NCBI GenBank assembly: GCA_036274695.1
Contig: DASUFF010000106.1
Location: forward strand, 1 to 43,053
Reading direction: 5' to 3'
DNA length: 43,053 bases
From: DASUFF01 sp036274695
GTDB taxonomy: Bacteria; UBA10199; JACPAL01; GCA-016699445
The notes beneath the pieces were generated by a model. That model did no database searches and was not told the DNA's origin. It worked only from the letters and a program-made list of their open reading frames with translations. The translations under genes were made by a program, and so were the position numbers. Positions 23,861-33,448 of the stretch are shown here, piece by piece (the first letter of the stretch is position 1; each line of letters starts with the position of its first letter).

Positions 23861-25906
23861 CTACGGGCCTTCTCCCTCTTCTTCGTCGGAAGGCGGTGGA
23901 ACGTTGCCGTCCCCGCTGAAGCCGTCTCCGTGGTCCGAGCCGTAGGACGTCTCGATCTCGCCCCTCTTTTTGCCCAGGTAGGCCAAGAAGGCGTCCTTGA
24001 CGCTGTCCGCGGCCATCTGAGCGCCCAAATTAGCGATGTCCTCGGCCTTGTCCAATGCTTCAGCCAAGTCCCCGAGGGCGGAAGCGGACTCGTCTTCCAG
24101 GAACTTGCTCATACCGTCCAGGTCGTCCATGCGCACGTCGACGGAGCCGGACTCCACGTCGTCCGTGTTCGTGTCGTTGCTCATGTCGACGCCCGAGCCC
24201 ATATTCAGGTTGTAATTGGAGTCGACGTTCGTGTTGGAGACGATGGCGATGTCGTTGCCGTCGCCCATGTCGAAGGTGTCCCCCTCGCTGGCGCCGGAGT
24301 AAGCGGCGTCGAAGCCCTTGCCGCCCACCAGCGTGTCCGCGCCGTCGCCGCCTTCCAGGATGTCGTCGCCGTCCTGGCCGTCCAAAGTCACGCCCGCCGC
24401 GTCGCTCCCGACAGCCGCCATATAGTCGTTGCCCGCGCCGCCGTAAGCCTTGGAACCGCTTCCGACGGAGATCATGTCGTTGCCCTTGCCGCCCGTGACC
24501 GTGACCTGGCCCTCGGTATAGAAATAGGTGCCTTCGTCGCCCAACTGAAAGCTGATGGCGCCGCTCTCGACCTCGTCCTTGCCGCCCTTCAAGCGGAAGC
24601 TCTTGATCGCTTCGCCGTTCGTGCCGTCCTTGACGGTGACGATGACGTCGTCGCCTTCGAAGGTGACCTCGACGGCGTTTCCGCCCATCGAATCCGGGAC
24701 CTGGAAGGTCCCGCTGCCGCCGTCGGCATTATAGACGATCTCCTCGTCCGTGCTGTTGGTTTCGTCGATGGGCATTGAGCCGTTAAACGGGTCGTAATTG
24801 TTCTGCACGCTCGCGAGGCTGATTCCGGAGCCGAAATGGAAGCCGCCGTCGGCGTAACCGTCGCCGTCGTTGTCCATGCCGCTCAAGGCGCCGCCGCTTA
24901 AGTTATTGGTCGAGACGTCGCCGGCCTCGCCCTCGATGAAAACGCGGCCCTGGCTGGAATTCTCGATGGTGATCGTCTCTCCGGTGTCCTTGTTGGTCAG
25001 GACGGTGTTGCCGTCGCCGTCTTCGGAAAATTCGACGTTCTCGCCGGCGAGCGTGATGACCACGTCGCCTGCGCTGGCGTCGACCGTGTCGCCCCAGGTC
25101 GCCGTTTGGGCGTCGGAGGTCGGAGGACCCCAGATCAGCGAGGAGCTGCTGGTGCCCGTGGTGCCGTCGCTGGAGGTCGAGGTGCTCGGCTGGCCGCCGA
25201 CGATGATGGGCTGGCCGTTGTTGTCGACTTGGATCGAGGTCGGCAGTTCCTTGCCGTCGATGATACCGTTGTGGTTGGCGTCCGGGTTGTTCGGATCCAT
25301 CCACGTGTAGTCGTAGTTGTGCTGCCGGATCCAAAGCTCGCCGTAGTCGGTGATGCCGTCGCCGTCGCTGTCGATGGAGTAGGCGCTTGTTCCGTTGGCG
25401 GCCTCGGCCTCGTTGGTGACGGCGTCGCCGTCGATGTCCGCGTCGTCCTTGTTCTTCACGCCGTCGCCGTCCAGGTCCTCGTCCGGCATGTAGTCGATGT
25501 ACTCGTCGTAAAGCTCCTCGAACTGCTCGATGTCGTATTCGTTGCCCAAACCCATGGCCTGTAGGGCCTGGTCGATCTTGCCGATCAGGGCGATGGCCGT
25601 CGCGTCGCCGCGGTCGGCGAGGACCTCCAACTGTTCGCGCCAGGCGAGCAGCTGCTGGCGGTCTTCATCTTTTTGCTGAAGTCCGGCGGCATAGGCGCCG
25701 GGATCGGAGTCGGGGGAAGGGATGTCGCCGCCCGTGGTCCCTTCGTCGGAGGCGTCGCCGACGACGGGAGCGCCTTCATCGGTAGGTTCCGGCGCGCCCG
25801 TGGACGTGCCCACCGTCCCCGATTGGGTGTTGAGCGTCTTGGGCGGCTGCTGCGTACCCTGCGTTTGGCTCGTGTTGGTATTTCCGTTAACTCCAGTAAC
25901 TCCCAC
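23861..25906 (-). CDS. RTX / thrombospondin type 3 repeat calcium-binding protein
   Basis: This is a very acidic, Gly/Asp-rich protein of 681 residues from the GTG at 25906. A GGGAG lies 6-7 bases before that GTG, which is why I prefer it to a TTG 26 codons upstream. After a Thr/Gln/Pro-rich N-terminus and a helical stretch come DxDxDG-type loops (EDLDGDGVKNKDDADIDGDA, then DSDGDGITD, and DANHNGIIDG), as in thrombospondin type 3/EF-hand calcium sites. Near residues 475-552 are RTX-like nonapeptides (GGAGNDYM, GQDGDDILEGGDGADTLVGG). There is no Sec signal peptide; type I secretion would fit RTX, but no transporter genes are present. It is followed by a terminator inside truA. Role unknown, likely extracellular. 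Confidence 0.8.
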   Translation of the reverse strand: MGVTGVNGNTNTSQTQGTQQPPKTLNTQSGTVGTSTGAPEPTDEGAPVVGDASDEGTTGGDIPSPDSDPGAYAAGLQQKDEDRQQLLAWREQLEVLADRGDATAIALIGKIDQALQAMGLGNEYDIEQFEELYDEYIDYMPDEDLDGDGVKNKDDADIDGDAVTNEAEAANGTSAYSIDSDGDGITDYGELWIRQHNYDYTWMDPNNPDANHNGIIDGKELPTSIQVDNNGQPIIVGGQPSTSTSSDGTTGTSSSSLIWGPPTSDAQTATWGDTVDASAGDVVITLAGENVEFSEDGDGNTVLTNKDTGETITIENSSQGRVFIEGEAGDVSTNNLSGGALSGMDNDGDGYADGGFHFGSGISLASVQNNYDPFNGSMPIDETNSTDEEIVYNADGGSGTFQVPDSMGGNAVEVTFEGDDVIVTVKDGTNGEAIKSFRLKGGKDEVESGAISFQLGDEGTYFYTEGQVTVTGGKGNDMISVGSGSKAYGGAGNDYMAAVGSDAAGVTLDGQDGDDILEGGDGADTLVGGKGFDAAYSGASEGDTFDMGDGNDIAIVSNTNVDSNYNLNMGSGVDMSNDTNTDDVESGSVDVRMDDLDGMSKFLEDESASALGDLAEALDKAEDIANLGAQMAADSVKDAFLAYLGKKRGEIETSYGSDHGDGFSGDGNVPPPSDEEEGEGP

Positions 25907-26166
25907 GGTAGTCTCCCTTGTTAGACCTATTATCGTACCAGAAGAGGGGCCGAGTTTCCCCCGATCGTTCTTCCGGTTCTTCAACCTTTAAAGGGCTGCA
26001 AGCTTGGTGCCAAAATGACCATGAGAGCCATATCCGTAACTAATTGATATTATTTATATATATGACCTTCCTCTCGACGAAATGCGAGAAGTCGGAGGCC
26101 TTTTGAACCCCATTCTGAGGTCTTAAGTCCCCATTTCTCTCGTTGACTTTGAAGGGAAAAGCCCCG
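25907..26166. promoter_or_regulatory. Divergent intergenic region between RTX gene and TPR gene
   Basis: This 260-bp spacer separates two divergent genes and contains the most AT-rich stretch of the window (about 26039-26063, TTGATATTATTTATATATAT). It very likely holds promoters for both genes, but I cannot assign unambiguous -35/-10 pairs. The plus-strand ribosome-binding site AAGGG is at 26152-26156. A minus-strand GGGAG precedes the GTG at 25906. No hairpin or repeat stands out. Confidence 0.45.
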
Positions 26167-26994
26167 ATGAAGCCCCACGTGAAACAGTTCGCAACGGTTC
26201 TTTTTCTGCTGATATTTCTGGCTGGCCCCGCTCTTTCGGCCGACGAATCTCCGGAAAACCAACTCAAGGTCGACGTGTCCGAAGCGTTTCAGGGCCACGA
26301 TTACAAAAAAGTCATCCGTCTCTATCGGCAGTTCGCAGCGTCCAAGCCCGACCGTTACATTCCCGTCAGCGTGAAGATTCTCTACAGCCAAGCCCTGGCG
26401 GATACGGGAGATTTGGACGGCGCCATCGATACGATGAAGGACGTCCTTACGGACGCGCGCCCGGAGACGGACCCCGTCCAACTCCAGTACGACCTGGCGA
26501 ATCTTCTCTTTTTGCAGAAAAGATTCGATGAGGCGAAAGGCGCCTATCAGAAGCTTCTTTTGCAGGCGTCACGGAACGCGGAGCTTCTCTCGAAGGCGAA
26601 GGAGCGTCTGGCCCTGATGAAGGACCGGGACGCGAACGCGAAGAGAAAAGACATCGAGTCTCTTCAAATGATCGACCTGGAAACGGCATTGGAGGCTGGC
26701 GAGATTCCCGACGGCGCGGAGGGGGTGCTGGCCCGGATCATACGCAGGGATCCCAAGTCCGAACAGGCCGCGGAGGCCCGGGCGCTTCAGGAGCGGATCA
26801 AGGGCATCCGCTCTCAAAAGGCGAAGGCCCTGCTCGACGAGGCCAGGCGTCTCTTCGACGAGGAGAAAAAATACGTCGAAGTGGGCGGCATTCTGAATCA
26901 GATCGAACGAAGCTATTCGGATGTCTGCGAGACCGCTTCCGTCGAGGCCCTCCGCAAGGCGGTGGACTCAAAGCTCGGCAAGGCGGCTCATTAA
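26167..26994 (+). CDS. Secreted TPR-like repeat protein of unknown function
   Basis: The 275-residue protein starts MKPHVKQFATVLFLLIFLAG with a clear Sec signal peptide, cleaved probably after ALSA (residue 22). It is therefore periplasmic or exported. The body is almost wholly helical. The segments around residues 35-65, 70-100 and 100-135 show TPR-like spacing (YKKVIRLYRQFAASKP, GDLDGAIDTMKDVL, RFDEAKGAYQKLL). The C-terminal third is Lys/Glu-rich and may form a coiled coil. The ATG at 26167 was chosen for its signal peptide and for AAGGG at 26152-26156; a TTG at 26143 in the same frame is less likely. Its TAA overlaps the stop of the convergent response regulator. No function is assigned. 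Confidence 0.85.
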   Translation: MKPHVKQFATVLFLLIFLAGPALSADESPENQLKVDVSEAFQGHDYKKVIRLYRQFAASKPDRYIPVSVKILYSQALADTGDLDGAIDTMKDVLTDARPETDPVQLQYDLANLLFLQKRFDEAKGAYQKLLLQASRNAELLSKAKERLALMKDRDANAKRKDIESLQMIDLETALEAGEIPDGAEGVLARIIRRDPKSEQAAEARALQERIKGIRSQKAKALLDEARRLFDEEKKYVEVGGILNQIERSYSDVCETASVEALRKAVDSKLGKAAH

Positions 26995-27506
26995 TTAGGC
27001 GCCCGGCGGAGTAATTTTTCCGTATTTTTCCTGATCTTTCTGATTTTCGTGCGGACGTCCTTGGAGACGTTTCGTTCGATCTCGTCCAGGATCTTCCCGA
27101 GCATGTGGGCGGGGATGAGCAGCGGATTCTTGACTTGCGCCTTGACCAAGTTCCTCTTCACGAGCTCGGGGATGGTGTCGAGCGAGTTCCTCGACTTGAA
27201 TACGTAATCGCTCGCGCCGCTGCGGATGATCTCGGTGGCCTGCTTCTCGTCCAGACGCCCCGTCACCACGATGATGGAGGCGTGGCCGGCGGATTTCTTC
27301 AATTGACGTATCAGTTTCACGCCAGAGGCTTCGGGGGTGGAGGAATCGGTCAGGATGCAGTCATAGGCGTCGCGGGAGAGCAGGGTCAGGCCGGCCTTCA
27401 AGCCGGGCACGTCGTCGATATGGACGCCGTCGAGCTCGGCCTTGAGGCGTTCCCGGATCAACTTCGCATGCGCGACGTTCGGTTCGATGAGAAGGATTTT
27501 CGCCAA
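26991..27506 (-). CDS. Stand-alone response regulator (receiver domain) with basic C-terminal tail
   Basis: This 171-residue protein has a CheY-like receiver domain at about 1-120. The phosphoacceptor Asp is in D-C-I-L-T-D-S-S-T-P-E, the switch Thr in I-I-V-V-T-G-R, and the conserved Lys in Y-V-F-K-S-R. The usual acidic pair after the first strand is reduced to I-E-P-N, so metal binding and phosphorylation may be weakened. A Lys/Arg-rich helical tail of about 45 residues (KIRKIRKNTEKLLRR) replaces an output domain. It starts with a TTG directly after the ahcY stop (TAATTG), with AAGGGAC upstream. No histidine kinase is adjacent. It is the last gene of metK-ahcY and may sense or modulate something linked to them; this is a guess. 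Confidence 0.85.
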   Translation of the reverse strand: MAKILLIEPNVAHAKLIRERLKAELDGVHIDDVPGLKAGLTLLSRDAYDCILTDSSTPEASGVKLIRQLKKSAGHASIIVVTGRLDEKQATEIIRSGASDYVFKSRNSLDTIPELVKRNLVKAQVKNPLLIPAHMLGKILDEIERNVSKDVRTKIRKIRKNTEKLLRRAPN

Positions 27507-28762
27507 TTAAGTCCCTTCGTTCCACGACGCGAGATAGCGCTCCTGCTCCGCCGTCAGTTTGTCGATGGTCATGCCCAGGTGCTTGAGCTTCACCTCCGCG
27601 ATGTGGCGGTCGATCGACTGCGGGACGTCGTAGACCTTCTTCTGCAGCGTCTTGGCGTTCTTGAGCATGTATTCGGCGCAGAGGGCCTGATTGGCGAAGC
27701 TTAAGTCCATGACGCTGGAAGGGTGGCCTTCGGCGGACGCGAGGTTGATCAGGCGGCCTTCCCCGAGCAGGTTGATCTTCCGATTGTCGACGGTGGTGAA
27801 TTCCTCCACGAACTCGCGGATCTTGCGGCGCGATTTGGACAAGCCTTCCAGGGCCGGGATGTCGATCTCCACGTTGAAATGGCCGGAGTTCGAGAGGATG
27901 GCGCCGGACTTCATGACTTCGAAGTGCTCCTTGCGCAGGACGCTCTTGTTGCCGGTGACCGTGCAGAAGATGTCGCCCAGGGGGGCCGCCTTCTCCATCG
28001 GAAGGACTTCGAAGCCGTCCATGGCGGCCTCGAGGGCCTTGAGAGGATCGATTTCGGTGACGATGACCCGGCTGCCCATGCCGCGCGCGCGCATGGCCAG
28101 GCCCTTGCCGCACCAGCCGTAGCCGCTGACCACGAAGTTGAGGCCCGACAAGAGCCGGTTGGTGGCGCGGATGATGCCGTCGATCGTGCTTTGTCCTGTG
28201 CCGTAGCGGTTGTCGAAGAGATGTTTCGTGAGCGCCTCGTTCACCGCGATGATGGGATAGGCCAGCATCCCGTCCTTCTCCATGCTCTTCAGCCGGATGA
28301 CGCCGGTGGTGGTTTCCTCCGTTCCTCCGATGACCTCCGGCAACTGCTGTTTGCGTTTCGAATGAAGCAGGCTCACCACATCCGCGCCGTCGTCCATCGT
28401 GATCATGGGGTGCGAATCCAACACGGCTTCGATGTGCTGGTAGTAAGTTTTGTTGTCCTCGCCCTTGATCGCGTAAGTGGGTATGCCGTGCTCGACCGCC
28501 AGACAGGCCGCGACGTCGTCCTGCGTGGAGAGGGGGTTCGAGGCGCAGAGGGTGACCTCGGCTCCGCCCGCCTTGAGGGCGAGCATCAGGTACCCGGTCT
28601 CGGTGGTGACGTGGAGGCAGGCGCCGAGCTTCACGCCCTTCAGCGGCTTCTCCTTGGAGAAGCGCTCCATGATGCCCCTGACGACCGGCATGGTCTGGGC
28701 GGCCCATTCGATCCGAAGGCGTCCCTGTTCGGCTAAGTTCTTGTCTTTGATGTCATAGGCGC

Positions 28763-28766
<4 letters not shown>
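27507..28766 (-). CDS. ahcY: Adenosylhomocysteinase (S-adenosylhomocysteine hydrolase)
   Basis: AhcY hydrolyses S-adenosylhomocysteine to adenosine and homocysteine, removing the inhibitory product of SAM-dependent methylation. At 419 residues it has the short bacterial length. Motifs include N-P-L-S-T-Q-D-D-V-A-A, the substrate loop E-E-T-T-T-G-V-I-R-L, the Rossmann NAD motif V-S-G-Y-G-W-C-G-K-G, and S-N-S-G-H-F-N-V-E-I-D. It ends with D-K-L-T-A-E-Q-E-R-Y-L-A-S-W. The start is fixed by the ATG at 28766 overlapping the metK stop (ATGA); the open frame before it is not homologous. No SAH riboswitch is visible. Confidence 0.97.
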
Positions 28767-30013
<1,247 letters not shown>

Positions 30014-30039
30014 AAATATCTCCCAAAAATGAGGGGCGA

Positions 30040-30068
30040 AATTAACCGCGGAAGTTCGCTTTAGTCAA
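30040..30068 (-). promoter_or_regulatory. Candidate sigma-70 promoter for metK-ahcY
   Basis: On the minus strand TTGACT (30068-30063) and TTAATT (30045-30040) are 17 bp apart. Transcription would start near 30033, about 20 bases before the metK ATG, leaving room for the GGGAGA ribosome-binding site. The -10 match is only moderate. Confidence 0.45.
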
Positions 30069-30095
30069 CGGGATATTCCACGGTCTCGGGGGAAT

Positions 30096-31853
30096 TCAAA
30101 AGAGGTTAAACCCTTGGATTTTCTGAACTTCCCGGCGGACCAGGTGCTCGACTTCGGTGGCCGTCCGGCAGACGATGGCCCGGTCCAAAAGCTCCTTGGC
30201 CTGGCGGAAGGTCACTGAGCGCGTGAGTTTCTTGACGCGCGGGATGGAGAAGGGGTTCATCGACAGTTCGGTGAGACCTAAGCCCAGCAAGATCAGGAAG
30301 CAGAGCGGGTCGCCGGCCATCTCGCCGCAGACGGAGACGTCGATCTTCTGGGAGCGACCGGCGTCGCTGATGATCCGCAGGAGGCGGAGGACGGCGGGAT
30401 GCAACGGCTCGTAGAGGTAGGAGACCTCTTCGTTCACGCGGTCGACGGCGAGCGTGTATTGGATCAAGTCATTCGTTCCGATGCTTAAGAAATCCGTCTC
30501 CGCGGCCAGTTCGTCCGCCATCAGGGCGGCCGCGGGCGTTTCCACCATCGCACCGATCTTCACGCCCGCGTCGAAGGGAATGGATTTGGAACGGAGCTCG
30601 TCTTTGATCTCTCCGACGATACGTTTCACTATCCGGATCTCCTCCAGGTTGGTGATCATGGGGATCAAGATCTTGATCGGGCCGTAGCGGGAGGCTCGGA
30701 GCATCGCCCGCAGCTGGTTCCTGAGAAGGTCCTTCTGCTTGAGGCAGTACCGGATGGCGCGCAGGCCCAGCGCCGGGTTCACGCCTTCATCGAAGTCCTC
30801 GTCGTCCAGCACTTTGTCCCCGCCGATGTCGAAGGTGCGGATCGTGGTCGGCGCGGGCGCCATCTTTTGCAGAACCTCTTTGTAGGCCGCGTATTGCTCC
30901 TCTTCCGGGGGCAGCCGTTTCTGCGAGAGAAAGAGGATTTCCGTCCGGAAAAGGCCGACGCCCTCGCCCCCGTGGGACTTGATGGCGGGGATTTCCTCCA
31001 AAAGCTCCATGTTGGCCGCCAGCCTCAAATGAAAGCCGTCCTTGGTGACGGAGGGCAGGTGGGCTTCCTTGAGCAGGAGATTTTCCTGGTGTTCCTGCTT
31101 TCTCTTGGTCTGGCGGTACCTCTTCATTTCGGCGTCGGAAGGGGCGACGATCACCAGCCCCTGGTTGCCGTCGACCAGGATGGAGTCGCCCTCGCGCGCC
31201 AGGTGGGTGATGCCGTCGATGCCGCACACCGCCGGGATTTCGAGCGCGCGCGCCACAATGGCCGTGTGCGACGTGGGGCCTCCCGCCTCGGTGATGAAGG
31301 CGTGGGTCATGCCCTTGACCATCTGGACGGTATCGGTGGGCGACAGGTCGTGGGCGACGATGACGGAATCCTTCCTCACGTTCTTCAACGTCGGGGCGTT
31401 CCCTCCCAGGAGGTTGACCAGGATCCGCCGTGCGACGTGGTTGAGCTCGTTGTAGCGTTCCCGGAAATACGCGTCCGCCGACTTCGGCATGGCCTCCATC
31501 GTCTTTTGGATCTCCTTGTGGAAGGCCCATTCGACGTTGATCTTTTCCTGGCGGATGGTGCGTATCGTGCCGCCCACCAACTGCTCGTCCTGGGCGATCA
31601 TCTGGTGGGAGTCGATGATCCGGGCCTGGTCTCCGACCTGGAACTTGCAGAGCTTCTCCTTGATCCGCGAAAGCTCCGTCTGCGTGCGCTTCAGCGCCTG
31701 CTTGAAACGGGAAATCTCCCCGGCGAGCTCGCGGTCTGAAACCCAGAATTTGGGGATATTCAGCGGTTCCGCCTCGAGGAGGTGGACCATTCCCATGGCG
31801 ATGCCCGGCGAGACCGGAATGCCTCGAAGCGTGCGATGAGGGTTCCTGGTCAT
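30096..31853 (-). CDS. ptsI: PTS phosphoenolpyruvate-protein phosphotransferase, enzyme I
   Basis: Enzyme I takes phosphate from phosphoenolpyruvate and passes it to HPr. The 585-residue protein starts directly with R-G-I-P-V-S-P-G-I-A-M-G (no GAF domain, so PtsI rather than PtsP). The active histidine is His196 in G-G-P-T-S-H-T-A-I-V-A-R-A-L. The PEP-binding barrel shows F-R-T-E-I-L-F and S-I-G-T-N-D-L-I-Q-Y-T-L-A-V-D-R, and the C-terminal Cys is in D-V-S-V-C-G-E-M-A-G-D. ATG 31853 overlaps the HPr stop (ATGA). No PTS sugar permease occurs in the window. It is the last gene of the rpoN-PTS operon. Confidence 0.97.
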   Translation of the reverse strand: MTRNPHRTLRGIPVSPGIAMGMVHLLEAEPLNIPKFWVSDRELAGEISRFKQALKRTQTELSRIKEKLCKFQVGDQARIIDSHQMIAQDEQLVGGTIRTIRQEKINVEWAFHKEIQKTMEAMPKSADAYFRERYNELNHVARRILVNLLGGNAPTLKNVRKDSVIVAHDLSPTDTVQMVKGMTHAFITEAGGPTSHTAIVARALEIPAVCGIDGITHLAREGDSILVDGNQGLVIVAPSDAEMKRYRQTKRKQEHQENLLLKEAHLPSVTKDGFHLRLAANMELLEEIPAIKSHGGEGVGLFRTEILFLSQKRLPPEEEQYAAYKEVLQKMAPAPTTIRTFDIGGDKVLDDEDFDEGVNPALGLRAIRYCLKQKDLLRNQLRAMLRASRYGPIKILIPMITNLEEIRIVKRIVGEIKDELRSKSIPFDAGVKIGAMVETPAAALMADELAAETDFLSIGTNDLIQYTLAVDRVNEEVSYLYEPLHPAVLRLLRIISDAGRSQKIDVSVCGEMAGDPLCFLILLGLGLTELSMNPFSIPRVKKLTRSVTFRQAKELLDRAIVCRTATEVEHLVRREVQKIQGFNLF

Positions 31854-32191
31854 TGTTCTCCGAACTTGTTTTGGATCAGCTCTTCCAGCGCGTGCAGCGC
31901 CTCGCTGGCGTCGGCGCCCGCGGCTTTTACGGTGATCTTGGAGCCCTTGGCGGCCGCCAGCATCAGGATGCCCATGATGCTCTTGCCGTTCACGTCCCGG
32001 GAATCCTTGACGACGGTGATCTCGGAGGCGAACCGGCTCGCGATCTTGACGAACTGCGCCGCTGCCCGGGCATGGAGCCCGAGCTCGTTGCTGATGAGAA
32101 AGGTCTTGGACGCCTCGCCCGAGGCGCCGTTAGGCGGATCCGCCGGAGCCTTTGAGGACTTCTCCGGCGAGTGCGATGTTTTTTTGGCCAT
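31850..32191 (-). CDS. ptsH: HPr phosphocarrier with N-terminal extension
   Basis: The HPr domain is canonical, with the phosphorylatable histidine in N-E-L-G-L-H-A-R-A-A (His40 here, equivalent to His15) and the HprK target serine in G-K-S-I-M-G-I-L (Ser71, equivalent to Ser46). The only usable start is the ATG at 32191, which lies inside the EIIA-Man gene in another frame. No ATG, GTG or TTG codon occurs between it and the domain. This gives 113 residues and an extra 25-residue Ser/Pro/Lys-rich N-terminus. The 62-bp overlap encodes the EIIA-Man C-terminus in the alternate frame. Both sites are intact, so HPr can link PEP status and ATP-dependent HprK signals. Confidence 0.9.
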   Translation of the reverse strand: MAKKTSHSPEKSSKAPADPPNGASGEASKTFLISNELGLHARAAAQFVKIASRFASEITVVKDSRDVNGKSIMGILMLAAAKGSKITVKAAGADASEALHALEELIQNKFGEQ

Positions 32192-32549
32192 ATTCCCTGA
32201 TGAACGCGGCGATCTCCGCCAGCGATCTGTCCCCCCGGAAACTCGCAAGTTTGATGAGCATCGGTAAATTGACGCCGGTGATGACCTCCACGCGCCCCTC
32301 TTGCAGGAACGACATGCAGAGATTGGAAGGCGTTCCCCCGAACATGTCCGAGAGGAGCAGGATGCCGCCGCCGCGGTCGACCTCTTGAATCGCCCCGCGG
32401 ATCTTCTCCCGCATTTGGGAAACGTCCTCGTCGTGCTCGAGCGCGACCCCGGCCATGGGGGCGGAATCGACCACGATGGAGCGCGCGACGCGGACCATTT
32501 CAACGCCGATATTTCCGTGTGCCACAACGATGGTTCCGATCATTTTCAT
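32130..32549 (-). CDS. PTS EIIA component, mannose/fructose family (stand-alone)
   Basis: This 139-residue protein is an EIIA-Man fold domain. It starts MKMIGTIVVAHGNIGVEMV, with the active His11 (equivalent to His10 of E. coli EIIA-Man), and carries L-L-S-D-M-F-G-G-T-P-S-N-L as the second conserved block. No IIB, IIC or IID domain is present nearby. It may therefore be a regulatory end-point of the phosphorelay rather than a transporter part, as seen in other deltaproteobacteria. The ATG overlaps the rapZ stop (ATGA). Its C-terminal 20 codons overlap the start of ptsH. Confidence 0.92.
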   Translation of the reverse strand: MKMIGTIVVAHGNIGVEMVRVARSIVVDSAPMAGVALEHDEDVSQMREKIRGAIQEVDRGGGILLLSDMFGGTPSNLCMSFLQEGRVEVITGVNLPMLIKLASFRGDRSLAEIAAFIREYGQKNIALAGEVLKGSGGSA

Positions 32550-33448
32550 GATTCCCTGTTTACGTCCCGATGAACGACTTTAACGGGATATCCCCACCGA
32601 TTCAAGTCCCGCGAGACCGCTTCGGCGATGGCGACCGACCGATGGCGGCCTCCCGTGCAGCCGAAGGCGATGTTCCAATAGGATTTCCCCTCCCGGACCG
32701 ACCGTTCGGCCAGGAGTTTCAGCAGCGCGCGAATGGGTTTCAAAAGGGTTTTGGTTTCCCGCTGACCCATGACGTACCGGGCGACGCGCGGGTTCCGGCC
32801 GGAGAGAGGGCGCAAGGCCGGCACGAAATGCGGGTTCGGCAGGGAGCGCATGTCCAGCACCAGGTCCGCTTCCAAAGGCAGTCCGTGGCGGTAGCCGAAG
32901 GAAAGCAGGGTCACCGCCAGCCGGCGTTCGGGGTCCTTGGACGGGCGGTCCCGGACGAGCGAAAGGACTTTCGCGCGGAAGGCTCGGAGATCGTCGAAGG
33001 TGGTGTCGATAACGTGGTCGGCCGCCGCGCGCACGGGCGCCAGGAGGAGCCTTTCCTTGAGGATGCCTACGGAGGCGCGCTCGAAAGGGGCGAGGGGGTG
33101 GCGGCGCCGGGTTTCCGAGTACCTGCGAAGCAGGACGTCGTCCCGCGCGTCGAAAAAGACGATGCGGTGTCTGATTCTTCGTTGCCGCAGAATCAGGAAA
33201 TGCTTTTCGAAGTTCCGGATGAAGCTTCGGTCGCGGGCGTCCATCACAAGCGCGAGTTTAACGGGCCGTGACGTCGCGCTCCGGCCCCCCAGCAGGTCGA
33301 GGAAGCCGGGCAGGAGGGCGCCCGGCAGGTTGTCGACGGCGAAATAGCCCAGGTCCTCCAGGATGTTGAGGGCGGTGGACTTCCCGGCCCCGGCCAGTCC
33401 CGAGAGCAGCAGGAGCTCGGTCGGTTTCCGTTTTTTCATCGGTTTCAT
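32546..33448 (-). CDS. rapZ: RNase adapter RapZ / YvcJ-family nucleotide-binding protein
   Basis: The 300-residue protein has a Walker A motif G-L-A-G-A-G-K-S-T at 17-25 and the family block GYFAVDNLPGALLPGFLDLL. F-L-D-A-R-D-like (VFFDARDDVLLRRYSETRR) comes next. The C-terminal domain contains I-A-F-G-C-T-G-G-R-H-R-S-V-A-I-A-E, the metabolite/RNA-binding signature. In E. coli RapZ targets GlmZ RNA to RNase E; in other bacteria YvcJ has other roles, so the function here is open. ATG 33448 overlaps the hprK stop (ATGA); ATG 33439 is an alternative. The longer open frame upstream overlaps hprK and is spurious. Confidence 0.95.
   Translation of the reverse strand: MKPMKKRKPTELLLLSGLAGAGKSTALNILEDLGYFAVDNLPGALLPGFLDLLGGRSATSRPVKLALVMDARDRSFIRNFEKHFLILRQRRIRHRIVFFDARDDVLLRRYSETRRRHPLAPFERASVGILKERLLLAPVRAAADHVIDTTFDDLRAFRAKVLSLVRDRPSKDPERRLAVTLLSFGYRHGLPLEADLVLDMRSLPNPHFVPALRPLSGRNPRVARYVMGQRETKTLLKPIRALLKLLAERSVREGKSYWNIAFGCTGGRHRSVAIAEAVSRDLNRWGYPVKVVHRDVNRES

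Noticed and set aside
24250..24480. Repetitive GC-rich DNA that might look like a CRISPR or minisatellite
   Set aside because: The periodicity follows the translated RTX glycine-aspartate repeats; there are no identical repeats with unique spacers.
23822..24778. 318-residue plus-strand ORF opposite the RTX gene
   Set aside because: Val/Ala/Asp-rich shadow of repetitive RTX codons, without RBS or motif.
30014..30095. SAM or SAH riboswitch upstream of metK-ahcY
   Set aside because: Only 82 bp between genes, already holding a promoter and RBS; I see no pseudoknot or multi-helix pattern of known SAM/SAH riboswitches.
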